64,000 bases of DNA. It comes from Ornithinibacillus sp047228935. GTDB taxonomy: Bacteria; Bacillota; Bacilli; Bacillales; Amphibacillaceae. Below are positions 1 to 8,642 of the stretch, piece by piece. Position 1 is the first letter of the stretch, and every line of letters begins with the position of its first letter. The translations under genes were made by a program, and so were the position numbers. The DNA is taken from positions 124,001 to 188,000 of the forward strand of contig NZ_JBFEGG010000001.1 in the NCBI RefSeq assembly GCF_047228935.1, read 5' to 3'. Below the pieces are notes generated by a model. It saw only the letters and a program-made list of their open reading frames with translations. It did no database searches and had not been told where the DNA came from.

Positions 1-112
1 TTGATTCAAGAACATTACTGTTTTGTCGTTCTTCTTTGGAGATATCATCAGCATCCACTGAACGTTCTCGTCGGCTAGAAGATTGAATTCGTTCCTCAGG
101 GTTCTTTTTCAC
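1..112 (-). CDS. N-terminal fragment of a small hydrophilic protein (runs off left edge)
   Basis: A GTG start at 112 on the minus strand is preceded by a strong AGGAGGTG ribosome binding site, and the frame stays open for 37 codons to the window edge. The visible residues are highly charged and polar (start VKKNPEERIQSSS, then Arg/Glu/Asp-rich), with no hydrophobic segment. I do not recognise the family. The composition would suit a small soluble or spore-type protein, but that is only a guess because the C-terminus is missing. Confidence 0.5.
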   Translation of the reverse strand, partial: MKKNPEERIQSSSRRERSVDADDISKEERQNSNVLES

Positions 113-145
113 TATGAAACACCTCCTAGTAATAATATGTCCATA

Positions 146-181
146 AAATAAAAAACCAACACTCCCCTTGAAGAATGTTGG
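146..181 (-). terminator. Rho-independent terminator (minus strand)
   Basis: Read on the minus strand, CCAACATT and its partner AGTGTTGG form a GC-containing stem followed directly by a run of T residues. It lies downstream of the DUF3298-like gene and upstream of the fragment at the left edge. Confidence 0.6.
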
Positions 182-330
182 CATGACAATTTATTCATTT
201 CAATGCTGCTTGTTATGGAAACAGTAAGTCTTCTTTACAGCAGGAAACAATTTATAGTGGTATATGAACAAGTAGGGGTAACATAAAAGGTGTCTACAGC
301 AGTGAAAAATAATTAATAACCTTTAACATA

Positions 331-951
331 TTAGTTATTTTCTACCATTTTTCCTAAAGGTCCATCCTCTCTAATTATATCTTGTATCTCATAGACAGAA
401 ATAGGGAACATTGGAAAACCAAATACGTATGGTGTTATATCATATAATTGGAAATAGATTACTAGTGTTTTATCAGCAATATAGAAGTCTTGGTTCGGGC
501 TAATTAATGTAAAATCTTCAATAAGCTGGATATTACGTGCCTTGATTTGTTCTTTTATGATGGTGGATAGCCTTTCGATATAATTACTATCTGGTTTAAA
601 AAGATCCTTTAATTCATATCTTTTACCGGTCTTTATATCAAATGTTAAAGCTCTTTTATAAGTCATCCCGTGAGCCGCTTTATCATGATACGTATAATTG
701 GTGAGGGTAAGGCTTAGTACATCACGTTGATTATTCTTGATCTCATACGTTCCAAGCATTTCTGCCACAGTTGAAGGAGTCTCATCAACTTGTTGGTCAA
801 TTAAGCCCTGGGTTTCTTTAATGATAGTTTGATTGATATAGTTTTGTATCAAGTAATTATTCATCAGAATTACTTGTGGATAATAGACAATTTTATCTGG
901 CCCAGCACTAACTTGATGAGTCCTAATTTGAACAGGGAAGGAATTAGGCAA
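331..951 (-). CDS. DUF3298/RsiV-like domain protein
   Basis: The 206-residue product resembles the DUF4163/DUF3298 domain pair found in RsiV-like and other extracytoplasmic Bacillus proteins: an N-terminal part with PVQI and YYPQV strands, then a C-terminal part with a FDIKTGKRYELKDLF strand-turn and a closing YEIQDI segment. I chose the TTG start at 951 because AAAAGGAG lies 7 bases upstream. The frame stays open further upstream, but that extension would run through the promoter and first codons of the divergent radical SAM gene. With this start there is no obvious signal peptide, which is odd for the family and leaves the location uncertain. Function is unknown; binding of a ligand or peptide is the usual suggestion. 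Confidence 0.6.
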   Translation of the reverse strand: MPNSFPVQIRTHQVSAGPDKIVYYPQVILMNNYLIQNYINQTIIKETQGLIDQQVDETPSTVAEMLGTYEIKNNQRDVLSLTLTNYTYHDKAAHGMTYKRALTFDIKTGKRYELKDLFKPDSNYIERLSTIIKEQIKARNIQLIEDFTLISPNQDFYIADKTLVIYFQLYDITPYVFGFPMFPISVYEIQDIIREDGPLGKMVENN

Positions 952-1040
952 ATATCTCACTCCTTTTTTGATTATCTTATTCTTTAAAGAAGGAGATGTG
1001 AGTAGGAAAGGAAATACTGTAATAAGGTATTTTCTCGTAG

Positions 1041-1046
1041 TATAAT
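1041..1046 (+). promoter_or_regulatory. -10 box (TATAAT) of the radical SAM gene
   Basis: A perfect TATAAT lies 33 bases upstream of the ATG at 1079, with GGGAGAGG between them as ribosome binding site. The matching -35 region is weak. The box helps show that the divergent gene does not extend to position 1086. Confidence 0.55.
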
Positions 1047-1078
1047 ATGACAATGATAAATATGGGAGAGGTTCTAAT

Positions 1079-1912
1079 ATGAACATTCAGTTAAAAGAAG
1101 TACTTTCCAAGAAAATATTGACCGAAGCTAAAGGATATCTAGATGTTGGATTTACTCATTCGTTAAATCCTTATAGTGGTTGTGGCTTTTCTTGCCTGTA
1201 TTGTTACGTTAGAGAAATGCCTCTCCAACGATTTAAAGATATCCCATGGGGAGAATGGGTAGATATTAAAACAAATGCTAGAGAAAATTATCGAAATGAG
1301 ATACAGAAGCTACGTAAGAAGGGTACTCCAGTTAATATTTTTATGTCCTCTGCAACAGATCCTTATCAACCGATTGAGCGACAAGCTAACATAACGAGAG
1401 GAATATTGGAAGAAATGATTGAAAATCCACCAGATTTTGTACAAGTCCAAACTCGGGGTCCTTTAATCGAAAGAGATATCGATTTAATAGAGCAACTAAA
1501 AGAAACGTGTAACGTTCTTGTATCCATGACGATTGAAACGGATAGAGAAGATATGAAGCGGATTTTTGCTCCATATGCTCCTGGGATTAAATTACGACTA
1601 AAGGTATTGAAAAAATTACATGATGCAGGGATACCAACTCAAGCATCCATTTCTCCGGTATTACCATTTACTCCTGACTTTGCTAGTGCATTGGAAGGGA
1701 TAGTAGATCATATTTGGATTGATACGTTAAGCATAGGTGATGGAGCAATGGGTAGGCGTTCAACTAGGTTAGGGATGCCAGCATTGTTCGAGAAACATGA
1801 TTTGTCTAAGTGGTATCGTAAAGATATTCATGTAGCGGTAGAAAAGTATTTTAAGAAGTATTTTCCTGAAGAAATGATTAGGGTTTCTAAAGATGAGGCT
1901 TTTCCAAGGTAA
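1079..1912 (+). CDS. SPL-like radical SAM protein
   Basis: A 277-residue radical S-adenosylmethionine enzyme of the family related to spore photoproduct lyase (Rv2578c/SplB-like). The cysteine cluster C35-x3-C39-x2-C42 (CGFSCLYCY) would bind the 4Fe-4S cluster that cleaves SAM. Downstream the TIM-barrel strands are visible: SSATDPYQP, VQTRGPL, SMTIETD and ASISPVLPF. Proteins of this family are about 270-340 residues, so it looks full length. The substrate is unknown; it lacks the extended N-terminus of true SplB, so DNA photolesion repair is possible but unproven. It is monocistronic, with its own -10 box and a candidate terminator downstream. Confidence 0.8.
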   Translation: MNIQLKEVLSKKILTEAKGYLDVGFTHSLNPYSGCGFSCLYCYVREMPLQRFKDIPWGEWVDIKTNARENYRNEIQKLRKKGTPVNIFMSSATDPYQPIERQANITRGILEEMIENPPDFVQVQTRGPLIERDIDLIEQLKETCNVLVSMTIETDREDMKRIFAPYAPGIKLRLKVLKKLHDAGIPTQASISPVLPFTPDFASALEGIVDHIWIDTLSIGDGAMGRRSTRLGMPALFEKHDLSKWYRKDIHVAVEKYFKKYFPEEMIRVSKDEAFPR

Positions 1913-1988
1913 CTCATATCTCCTTTATATAATAGGATAAACTTTCTTTGGCTAGGCAAAATAATTTTATCTTTGTTATGATAAAGAT

Positions 1989-2018
1989 ACTGCCTTAAAA
2001 GGAAATTGTATCGGCAGT
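1989..2018 (+). terminator. Candidate terminator after the radical SAM gene
   Basis: ACTGCC and GGCAGT pair across an 18-base loop and are followed by TTTTACTTATTGTTTT. The long loop makes it weaker than the other terminators in the window. Confidence 0.45.
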
Positions 2019-2065
2019 TTTACTTATTGTTTTATTATGAACGATTCATATAATGGAGGAGAAAC

Positions 2066-3337
2066 ATGGAGTTTATTACGAATTGGGTTGGTGGATTAGA
2101 ACTAAATGCAACTACAGCAAAATACCTAGAAACCAGTCTTAATATTCTTTTCATAGCATTCATTTGTGTTATTGCAAATTTTATAACGAAGAAAATTGTT
2201 GTTAATATTATTTCACGTGTTATTAAAAACAATAAATATGAATGGGATAATGTATTTCTTGAACGGAAAGTGTTTCATAGATTGTCACATATTGTTCCAG
2301 CAATTATTATTTACAATTTTGCTAACATATTCGAAGGTTATCAAAACATAATAGAAAAAGCTTCCACTACGTACATTATCATGATTATGTTATTGGTGAT
2401 AAATGGTACGCTACATGCCATTAATGATATTTACCGAACCTTTGAAATATCTAAAACACGACCGATCAAGGGATTCATTCAAGTAGCCAATATTATTTTC
2501 TTTACGATAGGGGCCATCCTAATTATTGCGAATTTAATTGGGGAAAGTCCACTTGTGTTACTCGGTGGAATTGGGGCATTGTCAGCGGTTATTATGTTAG
2601 TCTTCCAAGACTCTATTTTAGGTTTTGTTGCTGGGGTGCAGCTCTCGGCCAATGACATGGTACGAGTTGGTGATTGGATCGAAATGCCGAAATATGGAGC
2701 AGATGGTGATGTTATTGATATCACGTTAAATACCGTTAAAGTTCAAAATTGGGATAAGACTATTTCTATGATTCCTGCCTATTCCTTAGTATCCGATTCC
2801 TTTAAAAACTGGCGTGGAATGCAGGATGCGGGTGGAAGAAGGATTAAACGTTCCTTATTTATTGATACAACGAGTATCGGCTTTTGTACGCCGGAGATGA
2901 TAGAACGTTTAAAACAGATTCATATTCTAACGGAGTATATTACAAAGAGGGAAGAGGAAATAAAAGAATACAATTTAATGCACAAGATAAGTAGAGAAAA
3001 TCCGGTGAATGGAAGAGCAATGACAAACATCGGTGTATTCCGTGCGTATATCGATAACTATTTAAGACGTCATCCAAATATTCATAAGGACATGACATTA
3101 ATGGTAAGACAATTAGATCCGACGGAAAATGGGGTGCCACTTGAAATATACACATTCACGAATACAATAGAATGGGCGGTTTATGAATCAATCCAATCGG
3201 ATATATTTGATCATCTATTTGCCGTCGCCCCAGAGTTTGGACTACGTTTATTCCAAAATCCAACAGGTAATGATTTTAGATACTTTAGAGACACCAAAAG
3301 TGAAAAAGTGCAGGTTCGAGAATCTGGACAAGAATAG
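2066..3337 (+). CDS. MscS-family mechanosensitive channel, YbdG type
   Basis: A 423-residue inner-membrane protein with about five predicted transmembrane segments, followed by the MscS pore helix and beta domain. The pore-lining segment is seen as LVLLGGIGALSAVIMLVFQD at about residues 164-183. The beta domain follows with GDWIEMP and IPAYSLVSDSFKNW. Length and C-terminal extension match the YbdG/MscM subgroup (about 415 residues) rather than short MscS. The expected role is opening under membrane tension to release solutes on hypo-osmotic shock. The start follows a GGAGG site 7 bases upstream. It stands alone and ends in a strong bidirectional terminator. Confidence 0.88.
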   Translation: MEFITNWVGGLELNATTAKYLETSLNILFIAFICVIANFITKKIVVNIISRVIKNNKYEWDNVFLERKVFHRLSHIVPAIIIYNFANIFEGYQNIIEKASTTYIIMIMLLVINGTLHAINDIYRTFEISKTRPIKGFIQVANIIFFTIGAILIIANLIGESPLVLLGGIGALSAVIMLVFQDSILGFVAGVQLSANDMVRVGDWIEMPKYGADGDVIDITLNTVKVQNWDKTISMIPAYSLVSDSFKNWRGMQDAGGRRIKRSLFIDTTSIGFCTPEMIERLKQIHILTEYITKREEEIKEYNLMHKISRENPVNGRAMTNIGVFRAYIDNYLRRHPNIHKDMTLMVRQLDPTENGVPLEIYTFTNTIEWAVYESIQSDIFDHLFAVAPEFGLRLFQNPTGNDFRYFRDTKSEKVQVRESGQE

Positions 3338-3345
3338 ATAAAAGA

Positions 3346-3387
3346 GGGCAGTAACTCAAGGAACATTGTATCCTTGAGTTACTGCCC
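3346..3387. terminator. Bidirectional terminator between convergent genes
   Basis: GGGCAGTAACTCAAGGA pairs perfectly with TCCTTGAGTTACTGCCC over an 8-base loop. It sits between the convergent MscS and CPBP genes and can serve both. Confidence 0.85.
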
Positions 3388-3397
3388 TTAAAATATT

Positions 3398-4099
3398 CTA
3401 CATAATTACAGTGAGTATTACACTAAGCCCATTGAATATTCCGTGGATGATTATTGCTGGATAAACTGAGCTTGTTTTTTCATATGTCCAAGCAAAGATA
3501 AGTCCAGATAAAAAATTATATGGAAGTGAATTATATGTTGGAATATGTACCAATGTGAAAATGAAGGAACTGACCAACAGTCCTGTTACTAACCCAAATT
3601 TTACTCGGAACCATCGATATAAAAATCCTCGATAAAATATTTCTTCATAAACAGGTGAAATAATTGCTGCGGAGACAAAAGCAATGATGATATTAATCGT
3701 CGATAATCTAGTTTGAATGCTTTCCGTTTTTTGATTATCGGTTCCAATTCCGAATAGTAGGTCGATAATAATTGCTAATACAATAGAACTTATAACTAAC
3801 ACAACTGCCCATAAAATGGTTTGCGACCAATACGATTTTGAAAATCTTAGCAATCCGACCTCTTTCCAAGAAAGTTTTTTAGGTCGCAACGTAACCATAT
3901 ACAGTCCAACTAGAAAAATGATCGACATAATGAACCCTGTCAGTGTTCCAGAGTAAAAGTCATTTTGAAATAGGTCTGTTAAATTAGTTTGTAATAAATA
4001 TTCGATAAAAAAAGGCACTACTATTAATACAAGCACTAATAATACGATTAATTCTTTCCATGACCATGGCATTTGTTTGAATAATTGTTTTCTATCCAT
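3398..4099 (-). CDS. CPBP family intramembrane protease
   Basis: A 233-residue polytopic membrane protein of the CPBP (CAAX protease and bacteriocin-processing, formerly Abi) family. The three family motifs are present: EEIFYR near residue 150, the FTLVH histidine, and the C-terminal HGIFN motif. About seven hydrophobic helices are evident. I chose the ATG at 4099 because AAAAGGGG lies upstream; an in-frame ATG six codons earlier lacks a site. It is divergent from a MerR regulator and shares a candidate operator with it, so the protease may be a target of that regulator. The substrate is unknown. Confidence 0.8.
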   Translation of the reverse strand: MDRKQLFKQMPWSWKELIVLLVLVLIVVPFFIEYLLQTNLTDLFQNDFYSGTLTGFIMSIIFLVGLYMVTLRPKKLSWKEVGLLRFSKSYWSQTILWAVVLVISSIVLAIIIDLLFGIGTDNQKTESIQTRLSTINIIIAFVSAAIISPVYEEIFYRGFLYRWFRVKFGLVTGLLVSSFIFTLVHIPTYNSLPYNFLSGLIFAWTYEKTSSVYPAIIIHGIFNGLSVILTVIM

Positions 4100-4132
4100 T
4101 TGGAATCCCCTTTTCATTTTTATGCTATAGTA

Positions 4133-4170
4133 ATTGTAATTGGTGACGTTACGTAACCCGCAAGTACTAT
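4133..4170. promoter_or_regulatory. Divergent MerR-type promoters sharing one dyad
   Basis: On the plus strand TTGGTG (4140-4145) and TACTAT (4165-4170) are 19 bases apart. On the minus strand TTGCGG (4163-4158) and TACAAT (4138-4133) are also 19 bases apart. The perfect palindrome GTTACGTAAC (4148-4157) lies inside both spacers. A 19-base spacer containing an operator dyad is the hallmark of MerR-regulated promoters. The plus-strand transcript would start close to the ribosome binding site. Confidence 0.65.
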
Positions 4171-4186
4171 TTTTGGAGGGATTAGG

Positions 4187-4942
4187 ATGAATTTTTATTC
4201 GACTGGAGAAGTAGCCAAAAAGTTAGACATCTCTGTAAGAACGCTAAGGTATTACGACCAAATTGGATTGTTAATTCCTAGCCAAAAGGATGAATATGGG
4301 AAGAGACTATATAGTGATTCGGACTTACTTATATTACAAAAAATCACGATTCTAAAAATGTTGAACTTATCATTACATGATATAGAAAAAATATTATCCA
4401 AAATTACGATTAAACAATTACTGCAAGCTCATAGAGAGTCGCTAGAACTGCAACTAAATGAACTAAGTGAATCAATCAAAAATACAAACACGATTATAAG
4501 TATAGTGCATTTGGAAGGTGAGATTAACTGGGAGCAGCTAATTCCATTAATACAAGAAGCGAAAAACAGGGAAAAAGCAAATCCCAATTGGAGCAAGTAT
4601 TTTGAGGAACAAGAAGAGGATACGTTAAAAGCAACACTTCCAAAAATGGAGGAGGGTGGACCAGAAATAAAGAAATGGATTAATGTAACTAGAAGATTGG
4701 ATCTTTGTATGCAAAAAGGTGTCCTACCTGAATCTGAAGAAGCACAAATTATTGCCGAAGATGTGCTAATATTATCAGATGAATTATTTCGAGGGGACAA
4801 GGAATTGGCTAATAAATTTTACGAAATACGCAAATCAGAAGAAAAGTCTAAGGATATTAACTTATATCCAGTTAAAGGAGAGCTCTTGGAATTTCTAGAA
4901 AAAGCAATTGAAATATATGAAAAAAATAAGGTTTTGGTTTGA
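4187..4942 (+). CDS. MerR family transcriptional regulator
   Basis: A 251-residue regulator. Residues 1-75 form the winged helix-turn-helix of the MerR family (TGEVAKKL, then VRTLRYYDQIGLL, then KRLYSDSDL). A coiled-coil dimerisation helix follows at about 76-115. The C-terminal half is helical and resembles the TipA-S-like ligand-binding fold seen in multidrug-sensing MerR proteins, but I see this only by overall pattern. It is divergent from the CPBP protease gene, and the shared intergenic dyad inside 19-base promoter spacers suggests that it regulates both genes. The effector is unknown. Confidence 0.82.
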   Translation: MNFYSTGEVAKKLDISVRTLRYYDQIGLLIPSQKDEYGKRLYSDSDLLILQKITILKMLNLSLHDIEKILSKITIKQLLQAHRESLELQLNELSESIKNTNTIISIVHLEGEINWEQLIPLIQEAKNREKANPNWSKYFEEQEEDTLKATLPKMEEGGPEIKKWINVTRRLDLCMQKGVLPESEEAQIIAEDVLILSDELFRGDKELANKFYEIRKSEEKSKDINLYPVKGELLEFLEKAIEIYEKNKVLV

Positions 4943-5050
4943 ATGACTATTCCTCAAATTAATAAAAACCGCGTATCTTTTTTTTCAGTACAGATATCTT
5001 TCTTTATTACCTAAATCATATTATGATGGAGAACAGAAAGAAGGGGAAAC

Positions 5051-5695
5051 ATGATACGTGTTATACGTTGGCTTTTTTATATGTTAGGGTTAATTATTTT
5101 CAGTTATGGAATCACAATAGCGCTAAAAATGCAGTATTTAGGTGTTCATCCATGGGATGTGTTAAATGTTGCTCTGTATGATAAGTTTGGTTTGTCGATA
5201 GGTTCTTGGGCAATTATTATTTCGGTATTATTAATTGTTGTTTCGTTAATGTTAGATAAAAGCTATGTGAAAATAGGGACCTTTTTAAATGGAGTTCTTG
5301 TCGGAGTATTCGTGGATATATTTCTTTGGATTGATTTTCTCCCACATGCAACTCACACATGGACAGATTATTTAATCATGCTAGTCGCAATTATTACGAT
5401 GGGCTTTGGTGGAGGATTATACAATTCTGCTGATATCGGTGCAGGACCAAGAGATGGTTTTATGCTATCTATCGCAGATAAATTAGGTAAATCTATTGGA
5501 ACCATCCGTATTGTTGTGGAGACGCTAGTGTTAGTGATTGGCTTTCTGTTAGGTGGTCCAGTGTTTATCTTTACTTTTATTTTTACGTTCGTCCAAAGTC
5601 CTGTTTTTGCTTTTACTTTAAGGAAATTTAAAGAAGTAATTTTGGTTATTGAACGGAAATACCAGGAAAAACAGTTAACGAAATCTAGTGCATAA
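5051..5695 (+). CDS. yczE: YczE/YitT-type integral membrane protein
   Basis: A 214-residue protein with five to six transmembrane helices. It matches the YczE family by the motifs GVHPWDV near residue 35 and GGLYNSADIGAGPRDGF near residue 125. In B. subtilis the yczE gene is linked to surfactin and bacillaene synthesis by an unknown mechanism, but no such genes are present here. The ATG follows AAGGGG 6 bases upstream. It is a single gene with a hairpin immediately after the stop codon. Confidence 0.75.
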   Translation: MIRVIRWLFYMLGLIIFSYGITIALKMQYLGVHPWDVLNVALYDKFGLSIGSWAIIISVLLIVVSLMLDKSYVKIGTFLNGVLVGVFVDIFLWIDFLPHATHTWTDYLIMLVAIITMGFGGGLYNSADIGAGPRDGFMLSIADKLGKSIGTIRIVVETLVLVIGFLLGGPVFIFTFIFTFVQSPVFAFTLRKFKEVILVIERKYQEKQLTKSSA

Positions 5696-5699
5696 ATAA

Positions 5700-5725
5700 G
5701 GGGCGGGTAATTTTATACCTGCCCC
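5700..5725. terminator. Hairpin shared by convergent genes
   Basis: GGGGCGGGTA pairs with TACCTGCCCC with one mismatch over a 6-base loop. The stop codon of the minus-strand GGDEF/EAL gene lies within the hairpin. T-tracts are poor on both sides. Confidence 0.55.
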
Positions 5726-8469
5726 AACTTTAATAAATCCTCTGGTGGCATGGGGCGGGCGAAATAGTAGCCTTGCCCAATCGTATTATATTCCTTCAGT
5801 ACTTCATATTCTTCTTTTGTTTCTATACCTTCAATGACAATTTGTGCATCGTTTGACTTAATGATAGCATCTAGTATTTTCATTTTTTGCTCATTATGAA
5901 TATCTACCAGTGATTTATCGATTTTAAGTATGTCAAATTCTAACTTTGTCATGAGATGTAGGTTAGAATAGCCCGCACCAAAATCATCAATCGCTATTTT
6001 TATTCCTAACGATTTTAATTCTTGTGTAATCTTTACGGTATCTTCAAAGTCCATCATGATACTTTCTGTAATTTCTAGCATTAAACAGGCTGGATTAATT
6101 TTTTGTTCATCCGTTATTTGTGCTACTCGTTTGGTAAAGTTAGGATCAATAAATTGTCTTACGGATACATTGACAGAAATAGGAACGTTAAGCTTTTCGT
6201 GATGTTTCCAGAAATTAATTCTGCGACACGCTTCACGAATAGCCCACTCTCCAATAGGAACGATTAACCCTGTTTTTTCCGCAATAGGTATAAATTCGCT
6301 TGGTTCAACATTTCCATACGGAGAATTCCACCGAAGTAAACCTTCTAATCCAGCAAGTTTATCTGTTCGCATGTCTATTTGTGGTTGGTAATATAAGATA
6401 AACTCCTCATGATCTATTGCCTTTCTTAACGCATTCTCTAATTGTAACTTCCGTTCTAACTGTTCATTCAGAGTTTCATTGAAAAACTGGTAGTTGTTTT
6501 TCCCTTTCTCTTTGGCTAAATACATGGCTAAATCCGCTTGCTTAAGTATCGTTTCAACGTCAACAGTACATTTTCGATGGATACTAATTCCAATGGATAA
6601 GGTTACTAACATTTCATGACCGGCTATTTCGATTGGCTCATTTACTATACGCAGTATTCGTTCAGCTAATTCTACGGTTTCCTTCTTTGTAATGTTTTCT
6701 AATACAATAATAAATTCATCGCCACCGAGTCTAACAATTTTACCTTTGCCGTCTATGGTATTTGTTAATTTCCTGGAGACTTTTTGCAAATAGATGTCAC
6801 CTGTTTGATGTCCTAGTAAGTCGTTTATGTCTTTAAAATTATCAAAGTCAATGGCAAGAAGTGCAAGAGATTGTTCTTCCTTCTTAGCTTTTTGGATAAC
6901 TTCTGAAAGATGTTGATAAAACCATCTACGGTTTGGTAGGCCGGTTAACTGGTCTGTAAAGGCGAGTTTTTTTACTTGTGAAATAGCTTCATTTTCTCTC
7001 GTCATATCCTTAACGATTACAAATGATCCTTCCACCATACTGTTAATAATAATAGGAATATTTGTTATGTTACATGCGATTAAGCGTCCATCCTTAGCTT
7101 TAACATGTAGGTCATATTTTTGGGTTGAACCCTGCAATACTTTATTGTAGTTCTCATTCATTAGGGTGATAAAATCTGAATCAATTACTTCATACCAATA
7201 TTTACCGACTAGGTCTTCTTTAGAATAGCCAAATAAATCCCATACTGGTGGATTAAAGTCTCGAATTTGTCCTGTTAAATCCAATGAAAATACTGGATTA
7301 GGATTATATTGAAATAAGGATAGAAACTGCTGTTGTTGATTGACAAGTGCACGTTTTATCTTCTTTTCTTCGGTTAATATTCGTACAATGATTTGAATAG
7401 CCGAAGTATTATCATAGGTTATGGAGAAAATGGTTGATTCTGCATCAATAATAGAACCATCTAGCGCAATTAATTTGACCTCTGAAAAATCTAGTGGATC
7501 CCCTTGTTTTAATTTTAAAAATCGATTTTTTATTTTTTCTTGATAGTCAGGATGAATAAAATCCATCACTGTTCGACCGATAAGCTCATTCTTATCTTTT
7601 GCCCGTATATTTTTTATGCAGACTTCATTAGCAAATACTATCTTTTCCCCATCTAGCACGACAATTGCCTCGGGAGAATGCTCTACTAAATCGTGATAAC
7701 GTTTGTCGCTTTCTTTGAGTTGGCTTACAAGTTGTTTCTCTTTTTGAATAGCATGGTAATCTAGTCGAGCTGTAACTAAAACAGAAATCATAATCAGTAA
7801 AGAGTTTATCGTTAAAATGATTCCTAAAGTAAAGGTATCTAATCCGTTATAGTTATTAAGATCATGGGAATGGGGTATAAAATTAATAGATTTCATCCCA
7901 AAGTAGTCTAATAATAAGATTACGATTCCTAATAAGAACGTATATGCTCCAACCATAAATAAAGAACGTTCTTTCCTCATTTTCATGTTAATGGATATTT
8001 TAAGGGTTAAAAAGGCGAACCCCATAGCAAACATAATAGCTAAGAAAAAGTATATAGAGGTAAATTGAATTGTAAATGGCTCATCGGTTGCATAGACTGC
8101 ACTATAGTTAAGCGAAAGTAATCCTGAAGCGATAATTAATACACTAATCAAGTGCTTCGCCTTTGAAAGCTGAAGAAAGAGGGTTAGAAATGTAGTTAAA
8201 GATGTGATTAAGGCAAAACAGTAGGCAACCATTAATAGAGTTAAGTTAAATCTCATAGGAAATGCAACATGATGGGCAATCATAGCAAGGAAATCCATAG
8301 AAAAGATACCTGTTGCCATGACCAAAATTCCTGTTATAATCCAAATTCTTCTATGCGAACGAACTCCATCAAAAATTCTCTCTACTATGAGTAAAGTAGT
8401 GTAAATGGAAAGAATGAATATGATGAATGAGAAGGTAGTTAGAACCGGACTATAAGATGCTTGCATCAT
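5713..8469 (-). CDS. Membrane MHYT-like/PAS/PAS/GGDEF/EAL c-di-GMP enzyme
   Basis: A 918-residue protein whose architecture matches B. subtilis YkoW/DgcW: about seven N-terminal transmembrane helices (residues 1-240), two PAS domains (about 255-370 and 380-490), GGDEF (intact LGGDEF near 582) and EAL (about 680-915). It should make and/or break cyclic di-GMP at the membrane. Two oddities: the membrane domain has MHYT-like positions, but the histidines are gone (SMDFLAM, LNYSAV, LDYFGM); and the EAL signature reads EGL (GLEGLLRW), while later motifs (EITES, IDDFGAGYS, KIDKS, EGIET) are intact. I chose the ATG at 8469, 11 bases after AGGAG, because the upstream GTG overlaps the ribosome binding site. 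Confidence 0.88.
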   Translation of the reverse strand: MMQASYSPVLTTFSFIIFILSIYTTLLIVERIFDGVRSHRRIWIITGILVMATGIFSMDFLAMIAHHVAFPMRFNLTLLMVAYCFALITSLTTFLTLFLQLSKAKHLISVLIIASGLLSLNYSAVYATDEPFTIQFTSIYFFLAIMFAMGFAFLTLKISINMKMRKERSLFMVGAYTFLLGIVILLLDYFGMKSINFIPHSHDLNNYNGLDTFTLGIILTINSLLIMISVLVTARLDYHAIQKEKQLVSQLKESDKRYHDLVEHSPEAIVVLDGEKIVFANEVCIKNIRAKDKNELIGRTVMDFIHPDYQEKIKNRFLKLKQGDPLDFSEVKLIALDGSIIDAESTIFSITYDNTSAIQIIVRILTEEKKIKRALVNQQQQFLSLFQYNPNPVFSLDLTGQIRDFNPPVWDLFGYSKEDLVGKYWYEVIDSDFITLMNENYNKVLQGSTQKYDLHVKAKDGRLIACNITNIPIIINSMVEGSFVIVKDMTRENEAISQVKKLAFTDQLTGLPNRRWFYQHLSEVIQKAKKEEQSLALLAIDFDNFKDINDLLGHQTGDIYLQKVSRKLTNTIDGKGKIVRLGGDEFIIVLENITKKETVELAERILRIVNEPIEIAGHEMLVTLSIGISIHRKCTVDVETILKQADLAMYLAKEKGKNNYQFFNETLNEQLERKLQLENALRKAIDHEEFILYYQPQIDMRTDKLAGLEGLLRWNSPYGNVEPSEFIPIAEKTGLIVPIGEWAIREACRRINFWKHHEKLNVPISVNVSVRQFIDPNFTKRVAQITDEQKINPACLMLEITESIMMDFEDTVKITQELKSLGIKIAIDDFGAGYSNLHLMTKLEFDILKIDKSLVDIHNEQKMKILDAIIKSNDAQIVIEGIETKEEYEVLKEYNTIGQGYYFARPMPPEDLLKLGQV

Positions 8470-8610
8470 GTTGAGAGACACTCCTAATATATTGAAGATT
8501 AATCCCGAATAGTATCTCCAAAATATAAGTTCTTCATGTATCGCTTACAACTTCTATCCTTACTAACAAGGTGATGGAGCTATCTTTTCATTTACACGGC
8601 TAGGAAAGAA

Positions 8611-8639
8611 TATGGGAGCAGTAATTAACTGCCCCCATA
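8611..8639 (-). terminator. Terminator after the ABC permease
   Basis: TATGGG-A-GCAGT pairs with ACTGC-C-CCCATA over a short loop just past the permease stop codon; the minus-strand product continues into TATTCTTTCC. Confidence 0.6.
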
Positions 8640-8642
8640 ATT

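Noticed and set aside
952..1086. N-terminal extension of the DUF3298-like gene over the divergent radical SAM start
   Set aside because: It would cover the TATAAT box, ribosome binding site and first codons of the radical SAM gene; a TTG with a good ribosome binding site at 951 fits better.
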